The position numbers and the translations under genes were made by a program. Positions 1 through 6,599 of a DNA stretch of 8,141 nt are shown here, piece after piece. Location of the stretch: the NCBI GenBank assembly GCA_900313435.1, contig OMRF01000391.1, positions 1-8,141 on the forward strand, read 5' to 3'. Position 1 is the first letter of the stretch. Every line of letters begins with the position of its first letter. The stretch is from an uncultured Lachnospiraceae bacterium (lineage in GTDB: Bacteria > Bacillota > Clostridia > Lachnospirales > Lachnospiraceae). The notes under the pieces were generated by a model that saw only the letters and a program-made list of their open reading frames with translations, ran no database searches and was not told the origin of the DNA.

Positions 1-122
1 ACATCCCGGGCTTCCGGGTGAATGGATAAAAAGAAAAAACTGGGATGTGCGGAGAAATACCGCAAACAGCGAGAAAACGCTGTGGAGAGATGGTAGCACG
101 AAAGAAATGGAAAGTCAAACAA
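1..122. other. non-coding stretch with small hairpins
   Basis: No gene is supported here. Three short inverted repeats are visible: ACATCCC (1-7) with GGGATGT (42-48); TGCGG (48-52) with CCGCA (60-64); and ACAGCG (66-71) with CGCTGT (78-83), the last around a six-base A-rich loop. One plus-strand frame is open from base 2 to a TAG at 158-160 and another ends in TAA at 27-29. Either could be the tail of a gene entering from the left, but neither shows a recognisable motif. The stretch may be the 3' flank of a convergent gene or part of the repeat cluster that follows. Confidence 0.4.
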
Positions 123-151
123 TGGACCCCCGGGACTGTCCCGGGGGTCCA
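123..151. repeat. GC-rich perfect hairpin, copy A
   Basis: A perfect 13-bp inverted repeat (123-135 with 139-151) leaves a 3-base centre, CTG. The arm begins TGGACCCCC and the core reads GGGACTGTCCC. It has no good T-run on either side, with only a modest TTGTTTG following on the minus strand, so it is a poor intrinsic terminator. Its outer ends (CAATGGACCCC at 120-130 and CCGGGGGTCCAAA at 141-153) recur at 341-374, so it belongs to a repeat family and is not a unique site. Confidence 0.8.
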
Positions 152-161
152 AAAGAATAGC

Positions 162-339
162 GGAGCATGATTGACCCGCATACGAACGACGCCCTTGGAA
201 AGTGGAGCATAGCTGTTTCGCATACGAGCGACGCCTGATCTGAAAATGAATTGCCGCACATAATTCCGGAGCGAGTCCTAAGAAACAGCTATGCGTAGCA
301 GTCCGGAGTGAGTTCTAAGGGTCAATCATGCGTAGCAGT
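162..339. repeat. nested double inverted repeat with matched variable arms
   Basis: Two left modules (162-193 and 204-235) share GGAGCAT, then a variable 9-mer, then GCATACGARCGACGCC. Two right modules (about 265-302 and 302-339) share TCCGGAGYGAGTYCTAA, then a variable 9-mer, then ATGCGTAGCAGT. The variable 9-mers pair exactly in nested order. GATTGACCC (169-177) pairs with GGGTCAATC (319-327), and AGCTGTTTC (211-219) pairs with GAAACAGCT (282-290). With the adjoining GCAT/ATGC this gives two 13-bp arms, 165-177/319-331 and 207-219/282-294. The centre (236-264) is unrelated and AT-rich. The block lies between two homologous GC hairpins. It may be a nested short mobile-like element or a structured RNA; I do not recognise a named family. 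Confidence 0.8.
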
Positions 340-343
340 ACAA

Positions 344-372
344 TGGACCCCTAACCCCGCCCCGGGGGTCCA
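344..372. repeat. GC-rich hairpin, copy B; possible terminator of the operon
   Basis: TGGACCCC (344-351) pairs with GGGGTCCA (365-372) around a 13-base C/G-rich loop. This is a diverged copy of the hairpin at 123-151, with the same CAATGGACCCC and CCGGGGGTCCAAA ends. It starts two bases beyond the stop codon of the minus-strand beta-helix gene, so it is well placed to end or protect the 3' end of the long operon transcript. The base run after it on the minus strand (ATTGTACTGC) is not a true U-tract, so factor-independent termination is uncertain. Confidence 0.5.
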
Positions 373-374
373 AA

Positions 375-1055
375 TTAATTCTTAGAAACTATCTCCACAT
401 CCCGGCCGCTTTTGAATATCGACTCCGAGGGAATGACTCCTCTTACACAGGACGTGGGATAGATATTGGAATGAGGTCCTACGACGGTTCCGGGGTTAAG
501 TACCGAATTACACCCTACCTCAACGTAATCTCCAAGCATAGCTCCGAATTTTTTCAGATGCGTCTCGATCTCGTTCTCACCGTCATGGACTACCACAAGA
601 GCCTTGTCGCTCTTAACGTTTGAGGTGATGGAGCCCGCACCCATATGGGAATGGAAGCCCAAGATCGAATCCCCGACATAATTGTAATGCGGTACCTGAA
701 CATTGTTGAAGAGGATCACATTCTTCAGCTCAGTGGAATTTCCCACAACGCAGTTTTTGCCTACTATGGCGCTTCCCCTTATGAAGGCTCCGGGGCGTAC
801 CTCCGTATCTTCATCTATGATGAGCGGACCTGTAAGTGTAGCCGTCGGAGCGATCTTCACGGACTTTGCGATCCATATATTATCTCCCTTCTCCTCAAAT
901 ACATTCTTGTCAAGGGTCGGACCGATCTTCAGGATATAATCCTTTATCAAGGGAAGTATCTCCCAGGGATAGGTCTTTCCCGAAAAAAGTTCCGTCGCAA
1001 GTGTTTCATTAAGGCTATACAGTTCACTGATCAGACAGGTCCTTTTCGATGCCAT
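375..1055 (-). CDS. left-handed beta-helix (GlmU-C-like) hexapeptide protein
   Basis: The 226-residue product resembles the C-terminal beta-helix of GlmU and of archaeal sugar-1-phosphate nucleotidylyltransferases. Hexapeptide-type repeats run from about residue 60 to 210, with RPGA at 87-90, VPHYNYVGDS at 121-130 and GAGSITSN at 139-146. By memory alignment, H123 and Y126 match E. coli GlmU catalytic H363 and Y366, and N146 matches N386. GlmU N377 is replaced by H137 and Y387 by V147. The N-terminal pyrophosphorylase domain (GxGTRM-type loop) is absent, so the common label 'UDP-GlcNAc pyrophosphorylase' would mislead. Sugar-nucleotide acetyl transfer is possible but unproven. The ATG at 1055 is preferred over an upstream in-frame ATG at 1121 because AGGAGG (1065-1070) lies 9 nt upstream, and the longer form would add a lysine-rich tail overlapping topB by 62 bases. 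It is the last gene of the operon, 4 nt after the topB stop. Confidence 0.85.
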   Translation of the reverse strand: MASKRTCLISELYSLNETLATELFSGKTYPWEILPLIKDYILKIGPTLDKNVFEEKGDNIWIAKSVKIAPTATLTGPLIIDEDTEVRPGAFIRGSAIVGKNCVVGNSTELKNVILFNNVQVPHYNYVGDSILGFHSHMGAGSITSNVKSDKALVVVHDGENEIETHLKKFGAMLGDYVEVGCNSVLNPGTVVGPHSNIYPTSCVRGVIPSESIFKSGRDVEIVSKN

Positions 1056-1059
1056 AACA

Positions 1060-3057
1060 TCAATCCTCCTCTTTATCTTCTTCCTTTTTTTCTTTTCCCT
1101 TCCCGTAGAAAGTGCTGTCAAACTTATAGAATCTGAGCATTTCGAGAGAGTTTTGCTTTTCCTTCACGCCATTTACATTCTTTACTATAAAGTCCGAAAG
1201 CTTTTTCATATATTCGTCTGCCGAAAGCTCGCCCTCGGAAACCATGGAAAGGCCCTTCTCCCAGCTTGCGGTAAGCGATGGCGAAAGAAGTGAACCTATG
1301 GACGCTGCGACGCAGTCAGTAACCATCTCTCCGAGAAGCGTAGGTGTAAGTACCTGTGTCTTTTTGTTGAGGGAAAGATAATGGTTTTTCTCAACAAGCT
1401 TTTTCAGTATCTCCGCCCTCGTCGCAGAGGTTCCTATCCCCTGGGACTTGATCTGCTCCCGCAGTTCCTCATCCTCTATGAGGTTTCCGGCATTCTCCAT
1501 CGCAAGTATCATCGAGCCTGTGGTATAGCGTTTCGGAGGCGTTGTCTCACCCTCCTTCACCTTGAAGGATGAAAACCGAACGGGGCTTCCCTTCTTTAGC
1601 GAGTTCAAAAGATCAATGCTCTCCTGAGATATTCCTTCCTTTTCCTCCTTCTTTTGAAAGCTGTAGTCCATCACTGAAAGATAGCCCTTTTCGGAAGGTA
1701 TCTTAAATGATGCTGAGAGTGTCTCGCCGTTTGACTCAACGTCGAGTGTGATCTTTTTGTATTCGGCCGGAGGATAAAAGATTGAAAGAAAGCGCCTTAC
1801 GACTGTTTCATATACATCAGTGCTCCTCTTTGGAAGGGAGGAAAGAGCGGAAAGGCCCTGCCCTGTAGGGATAATGGCGTAGTGATCCGTGATCTTTTTG
1901 TCATCGGTATACTTTGACTTCTCGATATTTCTGAAGAGTCCTTTTTCGAGAATATGATTCGCATACTCCGAAACAGCCGGCAGCTTTGAAAGGCCCCTGA
2001 TATTTTGATCTATGACCTTTGCTACCGCCGAAGAAAGCACACGGGCATCGGTTCTCGGATATGTGAGGAGTTTTTTTTCATACAGGTCCTGGATGATATT
2101 CAGAGTCTCGTCCGGGCTTATATGAAACAGCTTCGTGCAATCGCTCTGCAGCTCAGCGAGATTGTAGAGAAGAGGCGGATTTTTCTTTTCCGTCTTTTTG
2201 GATATCTCTTTCACTTTTCCGTCGGGTGAAAGTAATGAAAGAAGCTCCCTGGCATCCTCTTCCTTTTTAAAGCCGTTTTCCTTATAAAGAAGGGGAGAAT
2301 TGAAGTACTTACTCCCCTCACAGACCTTCCACTCACATTCGATCTTTGAGGGGTCAAGTGTTCCTATTACCCTGTAGAAGGGAGTCTTTACAAACTGTCT
2401 AATCTCCCTCTCCCGCTTTACCACCATCCCGAGGACGCAGGTCATTACACGGCCGACGGAAACTGTGCAGTGCTTCTCGGATAGAAAACCTGCCATAGTC
2501 CTTCCGTGCCTTATCGTAAGGGCGCGGGAGAAATTGATTCCCATGAGATAGTCTTCCTTTGCCCGAAGGAAAGCAGCATCCGAAAGATTGTCATATTCCG
2601 ATATGGGCTTTGCTTCCCTGATTCCGCGCTTGATCTCGTCATCGGTCTGTGAATTGATCCAGACACGAAGCTCCTTTTTGTCCTTCACGCCTGCTTCCTG
2701 CCTGACCAGCCGGTAGATATACTCACCTTCCCGTCCGGAGTCCGTGCAGACATATATCTTCTCCACATCGGGACGGTTAAGAAGCCCCTTTACGATATCA
2801 AACTGTTTTTTCGCGCTCTGAAGCACCTCATACTTGAAATCATCGGGAATAAAGGGGAGTGTCTCCATCCGCCATCTCTTAAGCTCCTCGTCATAGACCT
2901 CGGGATAGGACATTGTGACTAGATGACCGAAGCACCATGTCACGACGATGCGCTCGCTCTCCTGATAGCCGTCGTACTTTTTCATGGTCTCTGAAAAGCA
3001 GTCCGCGAACTGTCTTGCCACGGACGGCTTTTCCGCTATGAATAAGCTTTTCCCCAT
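1060..3057 (-). CDS. topB: DNA topoisomerase III (type IA)
   Basis: A type IA topoisomerase of 665 residues. It would relax or decatenate DNA by a single-strand break with a 5'-phosphotyrosine intermediate. The Toprim domain occupies about residues 1-150, with FIAEKPSVA (catalytic E9) and CTDSGREGE (104-112). The catalytic tyrosine is Y333 in LLTYPRTD. Other family motifs are SVGRVMT (200-206), HYAIIPT (392-398) and GIGTSATRAEI (540-550). In the acidic triad D106-x-G108-x-E110 the second Asp is Gly, a variant I recall from many Firmicute and Bacteroidetes TopB proteins. No Cys-pair zinc ribbons follow the core, and the protein ends in a charged Lys/Glu tail, which fits TopB rather than TopA. 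Its ATG overlaps the asd stop as TAATG and no strong Shine-Dalgarno is seen, so initiation probably depends on reinitiation by ribosomes finishing asd. Confidence 0.93.
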   Translation of the reverse strand: MGKSLFIAEKPSVARQFADCFSETMKKYDGYQESERIVVTWCFGHLVTMSYPEVYDEELKRWRMETLPFIPDDFKYEVLQSAKKQFDIVKGLLNRPDVEKIYVCTDSGREGEYIYRLVRQEAGVKDKKELRVWINSQTDDEIKRGIREAKPISEYDNLSDAAFLRAKEDYLMGINFSRALTIRHGRTMAGFLSEKHCTVSVGRVMTCVLGMVVKREREIRQFVKTPFYRVIGTLDPSKIECEWKVCEGSKYFNSPLLYKENGFKKEEDARELLSLLSPDGKVKEISKKTEKKNPPLLYNLAELQSDCTKLFHISPDETLNIIQDLYEKKLLTYPRTDARVLSSAVAKVIDQNIRGLSKLPAVSEYANHILEKGLFRNIEKSKYTDDKKITDHYAIIPTGQGLSALSSLPKRSTDVYETVVRRFLSIFYPPAEYKKITLDVESNGETLSASFKIPSEKGYLSVMDYSFQKKEEKEGISQESIDLLNSLKKGSPVRFSSFKVKEGETTPPKRYTTGSMILAMENAGNLIEDEELREQIKSQGIGTSATRAEILKKLVEKNHYLSLNKKTQVLTPTLLGEMVTDCVAASIGSLLSPSLTASWEKGLSMVSEGELSADEYMKKLSDFIVKNVNGVKEKQNSLEMLRFYKFDSTFYGKGKEKKEEDKEED
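1065..1070 (-). promoter_or_regulatory. ribosome binding site for the beta-helix gene
   Basis: AGGAGG on the minus strand ends 9 nt before the ATG at 1055. It is embedded in the last codons of topB (encoding Glu-Glu-Asp), so translation of the two genes is probably coupled. This site decides the start over the upstream ATG at 1121. Confidence 0.75.
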
Positions 3058-4139
3058 TATTTCTTTTCGATATATTTCTGCGCCGCAAGAAGCTCCGCAC
3101 AGAGTACCGCTCCGCCTGCAGCGCCGCGGACCGTATTGTGCGAAAGGCCGACGAACTTCCAGTCGTAGATAGTATCAGGACGAAGGCGTCCTATCGAGAC
3201 TCCAAAGCCCCTTTCATAATCAACGTCAAGCGTTACCTGGGGTCTGTTATCCTCTTCCATATAACGGATGAACTGCTTCGGCGCGCTCGGAAGATTAAGC
3301 TCCTGGGGAAGACCCGAAAGAGAAGTCATCTTTTCAATGAGTTCTTCTTTTGACGCCTTTTTTCTGAGCTTTACAAAACAAGCGGCAGTATGTCCGTAGA
3401 GTACAGGTACCCTCACGCACTGGCAGCTGATCTTTATATTGTCCGCAGATACGATCTCGCCGTTCTTTACAGACCCAAAGATGCGCAGCGGCTCCATCTC
3501 ACTTTTTTCCTCCTCGCCGGAAATGAAGGGTATCACGTTTCCTTCCATCTCGGGCCAGTCCTTGAAGGTCTTTCCTGCGCCGCTTATAGCCTGATAGGTG
3601 GTCGCTATCACCTCATAGGGTTCAAAGTCTCTCCATGCGTAAAGCACAGGAGTATAGGACTGAATGGAACAGTTCGGCTTCACTGCGATGAAGCCCCTCT
3701 TCGTGCCAAGACGCTTCCTCTGATATTCAATGACATCGAGGTGTTCGGGATTAATCTCCGGGACTATCATCGGGACATCCGGAGTCCAACGGTGAGCGCT
3801 GTTGTTTGAAACGACCGGGGTCTCCGTCTTTGCGTAATCCTCTTCGATCTTTTTGATCTCATCCTTTGACATATTGACAGCGGAAAAGACGAAGTCAACA
3901 TCCTTCGTTACCGCATCGATCTCCGTGATATCCTTTATCACAAGGTCCTTCACATTTGAAGGAACGTCGCCATCCAGCTTCCAGCGTCCTTCGACAGCTT
4001 CCGCATATGTCTTTCCCGCGCTCCTTCCGCTTGCTGCAACAGTTGTCACAGTAAACCAGGGGTGATCATTCAAAAGCGATATGAACCTCTGCCCCACCAT
4101 TCCGGTTGCTCCGAGTATTCCGCATCTTAACTTCTCCAT
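3057..4139 (-). CDS. asd: aspartate-semialdehyde dehydrogenase
   Basis: This 360-residue enzyme reduces L-aspartyl-4-phosphate with NADPH to L-aspartate-4-semialdehyde, the branch point to lysine/diaminopimelate, threonine and methionine. GILGATGMVGQRF (7-19) is the NADP-binding loop. KPNCSIQ (154-160) carries the active-site C157. TYQAISGAG (181-189) follows, and H250 in VPVLYGHTAA fits the catalytic base. The CSIQ/YQAISGAG pattern and the length suit the archaeal/fungal-like ASADH subfamily rather than the E. coli type. AAGGAG (4149-4154) sits 9 nt before the ATG in a 19-nt gap after argH, the only gap in the cluster large enough for a free-standing ribosome site. The TAA stop overlaps the topB start by one base. 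No attenuator or riboswitch is visible upstream, so transcription probably comes from the operon promoter near 6580. Confidence 0.95.
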   Translation of the reverse strand: MEKLRCGILGATGMVGQRFISLLNDHPWFTVTTVAASGRSAGKTYAEAVEGRWKLDGDVPSNVKDLVIKDITEIDAVTKDVDFVFSAVNMSKDEIKKIEEDYAKTETPVVSNNSAHRWTPDVPMIVPEINPEHLDVIEYQRKRLGTKRGFIAVKPNCSIQSYTPVLYAWRDFEPYEVIATTYQAISGAGKTFKDWPEMEGNVIPFISGEEEKSEMEPLRIFGSVKNGEIVSADNIKISCQCVRVPVLYGHTAACFVKLRKKASKEELIEKMTSLSGLPQELNLPSAPKQFIRYMEEDNRPQVTLDVDYERGFGVSIGRLRPDTIYDWKFVGLSHNTVRGAAGGAVLCAELLAAQKYIEKK

Positions 4140-4158
4140 TTTCTCACTCTCCTTATCT

Positions 4159-5580
4159 TCATTTTCCGACTAGTGTATCCTGAAGCTTATGTAAACTCAA
4201 AAGAAAGTCTTCTTCCTTCTTTATCGATTCAAGCATGGCAACACGCCCCGGTGCGCCCGTGGTCTTTCTTTGATCCACGCAGTTTTTCAGGTCGATTGCT
4301 TCGTATATATCATTATCAAAGCTTTCTGAAAATCCTTTATATTCCTCAATAGTAAGTTCGTCAAGTGTTTTTCCCTTTTCGATGGCATAAATGATGATCC
4401 TGCCTATGATCCCGTGAGCGTCCCGGAAAGGCACGCCTTTCTTCACAAGATAATCCGCGGCATCCGTAGCGTTGGTAAAGCCACCCCCGGCAGAAGCCTT
4501 CATCCTTTCTTTGTTGAAGGACGCGGTCTTTATCTCGCCGTTTGTGAGGATAATGCAGCTTTTTACGGTATCAAGGGCATCAAAGAAGACCTCCTTATCC
4601 TCCTGCATATCCTTGTCATAGGCAAGGGGCAGAGCCTTCATCGTAGTAAAGAGGGACATCATTGCTCCGTATACCCGGCCGGTCTTTCCTCTCACAAGCT
4701 CGGCGATGTCGGGATTCTTCTTCTGCGGCATAATGGACGAGCCTGTGGAGTAAGCATCATCCAATTCTATGAACCTGTACTCGTCACTGTTCCAGATGAT
4801 GATCTCTTCGGAAAGCCGCGAAAGATGCATCATGATGATCGACATGGCTGAAAGAGATTCAAGAAGATAATCCCTGTCCGAAACCCCGTCTATGGAATTT
4901 CTCATCGGTCCCTTGAAGGAAAGCTCATGTGCCGTCATCTCCCTGTCAAGGGGATATGTAGTCCCGGCGAGAGCTCCCGAGCCGAGAGGAGAATAATTCA
5001 TCCGATCGTATATGCCAGTCAATCTTTCGCAGTCCCTTGAAAACATCTCAAAATAAGCTCCCATATGGTGGGAAAGCGTTATGGGCTGGGCCTTCTGAAG
5101 ATGGGTGAAGCCGGGCATTGTCGTATCCACATTATCTTTCATTATCGAAAGGATGGTATCAAGAAGCTCAAGCAAAAGTCCACGGATCTCCACCACACTG
5201 CTTCTTGCAAAAAGCCTCATATCGAGCGCAACCTGATCATTCCTGCTTCGTCCGGTGTGAAGGCGCTTTCCCGCATCTCCTACCCGCTCTGTGAGCTTTG
5301 CCTCGACAAAGGAATGGATATCTTCGTAGTCACCCTCTATCTTGAGCTTTCCCGAAGTGACATCATCCTTTATTGAGAGCAGGCCCTCTCTTATTTTCTT
5401 TCCATCCTCTTCAGAAATAATGCCCTGCTTTGAAAGCATCGAGGAATGGGCGAGACTCCCCTCTATATCAGCAAAGAAGAGCCTTTTGTCAAATGAAAGG
5501 GAATCATTGAATTTCCTTACAAGGGTGTCGGTTTCCTTTGTAAACCTGCCGCCCCAGAGTCCCTGAAATTCCTCAGCCAT
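4159..5580 (-). CDS. argH: argininosuccinate lyase
   Basis: The 473-residue cytoplasmic enzyme cleaves argininosuccinate to arginine and fumarate, the last step of arginine synthesis. It is a member of the fumarase/aspartase superfamily and is normally a homotetramer. Seen motifs are LWGGRF (8-13) near the N-terminus, HTGRSRNDQ (108-116), GFTHLQKAQP (157-166, with the catalytic-region H160) and the superfamily signature GSSIMPQKKNP (280-290), whose serines lie in the mobile active-site loop. Length and motif spacing are normal, with no sign of damage. The ATG overlaps the end of queH by 8 nt (ATGGCTGA), and AGAGG (5590-5594) lies 9 nt upstream inside queH, so translation is probably coupled. 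argG is not in the window, so the substrate-making enzyme must be encoded elsewhere. Confidence 0.96.
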   Translation of the reverse strand: MAEEFQGLWGGRFTKETDTLVRKFNDSLSFDKRLFFADIEGSLAHSSMLSKQGIISEEDGKKIREGLLSIKDDVTSGKLKIEGDYEDIHSFVEAKLTERVGDAGKRLHTGRSRNDQVALDMRLFARSSVVEIRGLLLELLDTILSIMKDNVDTTMPGFTHLQKAQPITLSHHMGAYFEMFSRDCERLTGIYDRMNYSPLGSGALAGTTYPLDREMTAHELSFKGPMRNSIDGVSDRDYLLESLSAMSIIMMHLSRLSEEIIIWNSDEYRFIELDDAYSTGSSIMPQKKNPDIAELVRGKTGRVYGAMMSLFTTMKALPLAYDKDMQEDKEVFFDALDTVKSCIILTNGEIKTASFNKERMKASAGGGFTNATDAADYLVKKGVPFRDAHGIIGRIIIYAIEKGKTLDELTIEEYKGFSESFDNDIYEAIDLKNCVDQRKTTGAPGRVAMLESIKKEEDFLLSLHKLQDTLVGK

Positions 5581-6205
5581 CGCACGTCACCTCTTTTTTT
5601 GAGAAAACACATCCGCAGTAATTCTGCCTGTAGAGCCCGTATTCCTTTGAAAGCTCTGTTGACCTTTGAAAGCCTCCTCTTTTCTTAAATTCCGAAAAAA
5701 GATAAGGCACACCGTATTCCTTTGAAAGCTCGTCTCCTATAGAGTTTAATAGAGAAGCATTCTTCAAAGGACTAATCGAAAGAGTGGTCGTAAAATAATC
5801 AAAGCCATTCTCCTTCGCATACGCCGCCGCTTTCGAAAGCCGAAGGCGAAAGCATTTCTCGCAGCGCTTTCCTCCCTCGGGTTCATCTTCAAGCCCTTTG
5901 GCAGCCTCATAGAATTCCTTCGGCTCATATCTTTCCGAAACGAGACGAACCGGTCTTTTTGCCGGGAAGCTCGAAAGGAATCGCTCCTCCTCGCTCACCC
6001 GTCTTTCATATTCCTGAAGTGAATCAATATTGGGATTGTAAAAAAAGACAGTGATATCGAAGTACTCTGAAAGGTATTCGACGCAGTAGGAGGAACAGGG
6101 AGCGCAGCATGCGTGAAGAAGAAGTGATGGCGTTTTCCCCTTGGATACGATATCAGAAACGGTATCATCAAGCCATTTCTGATAAACTCCTATGGAACGG
6201 GACAT
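5573..6205 (-). CDS. queH: epoxyqueuosine reductase QueH
   Basis: A 210-residue protein of the QueH (formerly DUF208) family, the non-cobalamin, iron-sulfur enzyme that reduces epoxyqueuosine to queuosine at the wobble position of tRNAs for Asp, Asn, His and Tyr. The signature HACCAPCSSYC (31-41) gives C33, C34 and C37. A second pair is in KRCEKC (C115, C118), and YRQNYCGC (192-199) supplies C197 and C199. YNPNI (56-60) and TTTLSISP (139-146) are further family motifs. No other queuosine gene is in the window. The ATG at 6205 follows the membrane-protein stop by 5 nt, with a weak AAAAGG (6216-6221) 10 nt upstream. The last codons hold the argH ribosome site and start. A 20-nt exact repeat at 5637-5656 and 5712-5731 encodes ELSKEYG twice (residues 159-165 and 184-190). 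Confidence 0.93.
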   Translation of the reverse strand: MSRSIGVYQKWLDDTVSDIVSKGKTPSLLLHACCAPCSSYCVEYLSEYFDITVFFYNPNIDSLQEYERRVSEEERFLSSFPAKRPVRLVSERYEPKEFYEAAKGLEDEPEGGKRCEKCFRLRLSKAAAYAKENGFDYFTTTLSISPLKNASLLNSIGDELSKEYGVPYLFSEFKKRGGFQRSTELSKEYGLYRQNYCGCVFSKKEVTCDG

Positions 6206-6210
6206 GGCAC

Positions 6211-6561
6211 TTATGCCTTTTCTTCTCTCGTCCAGAAATAAAGAAGAACTATCGAGAGTACATAAACCCCGGTCATGATGAGCATGAACAAAAGCCGTCC
6301 GAAGATAAGTCCAAGGGCTATCTCTAAAAGGACGACAAGCCCGTGAACGAAAATGGGCGTCGGAAATAAAAGTGCCGCCATACCGGCCTCAAGCAGCGCG
6401 ATTATCACTGTCGCCGTCACCGCAACTGTCTCCGGAAGTCCGAAGGCCGAGAGCAGTATCGCGAAGAGAAGATAGGCGATAAACACGAATAACAATATCC
6501 ACGGCAGTTTCACCGCAGATGAAGGATTTACTTTTTTGATCTTTGTTTTTTCATTACTCAT
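6211..6561 (-). CDS. small multi-pass membrane protein, function unknown
   Basis: I do not recognise a family for this 116-residue protein. A charged, probably cytoplasmic N-terminus (residues 1-18, several Lys) leads into hydrophobic stretches at about 20-40, 46-67, 70-88 and 90-110, which suggests three or four transmembrane helices. It ends in a polar TREEKA tail. It contains no Cys and no obvious catalytic motif. It is the first gene of the six-gene cluster, 5 nt before queH. The ATG at 6561 is the only reasonable start: no in-frame ATG, GTG or TTG lies between it and an upstream TAG, and the next Met is M61 inside a membrane segment. No Shine-Dalgarno is present, and the promoter -10 box ends only 9 nt upstream, so it may be translated from a nearly leaderless mRNA. 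It could be a transporter accessory or envelope protein; this is not determinable here. Confidence 0.75.
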   Translation of the reverse strand: MSNEKTKIKKVNPSSAVKLPWILLFVFIAYLLFAILLSAFGLPETVAVTATVIIALLEAGMAALLFPTPIFVHGLVVLLEIALGLIFGRLLFMLIMTGVYVLSIVLLYFWTREEKA

Positions 6562-6570
6562 AATGCACAG

Positions 6571-6599
6571 ATTATAGCAGTACAGCGCAACATAAACAA
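6571..6599 (-). promoter_or_regulatory. promoter of the six-gene operon (extended -10)
   Basis: On the minus strand, TTGTTT (6594-6599) is followed after 17 bp by TATAAT (6571-6576), preceded by TGC, which makes an extended -10. An A8 tract (6602-6609) immediately upstream could act as an UP element. The predicted transcription start is near 6564, within a few bases of the ATG at 6561, giving almost no 5' leader. Confidence 0.75.

Noticed and set aside
2..160. Plus-strand frame open from the left edge to a TAG at 158-160
   Set aside because: It runs through the perfect hairpin at 123-151 and shows no known motif; without sequence to the left it cannot be called a gene.
162..339. CRISPR array
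   Set aside because: There are only two repeat units per side, arranged as inverted nested pairs; spacers are 9-mers complementary to each other, and no cas gene is present.
1056..1121. 22-residue N-terminal extension of the beta-helix protein from the ATG at 1121
   Set aside because: The extension is a lysine/arginine-rich out-of-frame reading of the topB tail, and a strong AGGAGG supports the ATG at 1055.
645..1136. Plus-strand open frame of 163 codons
   Set aside because: It lies antisense to the beta-helix gene and the topB end, its product matches no family, and no ribosome site supports its start.
3390..3809. Plus-strand open frame of 139 codons opposite asd
   Set aside because: It is a shadow of the strongly conserved asd frame, with no ribosome site and no recognisable product.
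4140..4158. Possible separate promoter or attenuator for asd
   Set aside because: The gap is only 19 bases and is fully used by the ribosome site; no -10/-35 pair, hairpin or leader peptide is visible.
4414..4851. Plus-strand open frame of 145 codons opposite argH
   Set aside because: Antisense to the conserved argH signature region, with a composition unlike a real protein.
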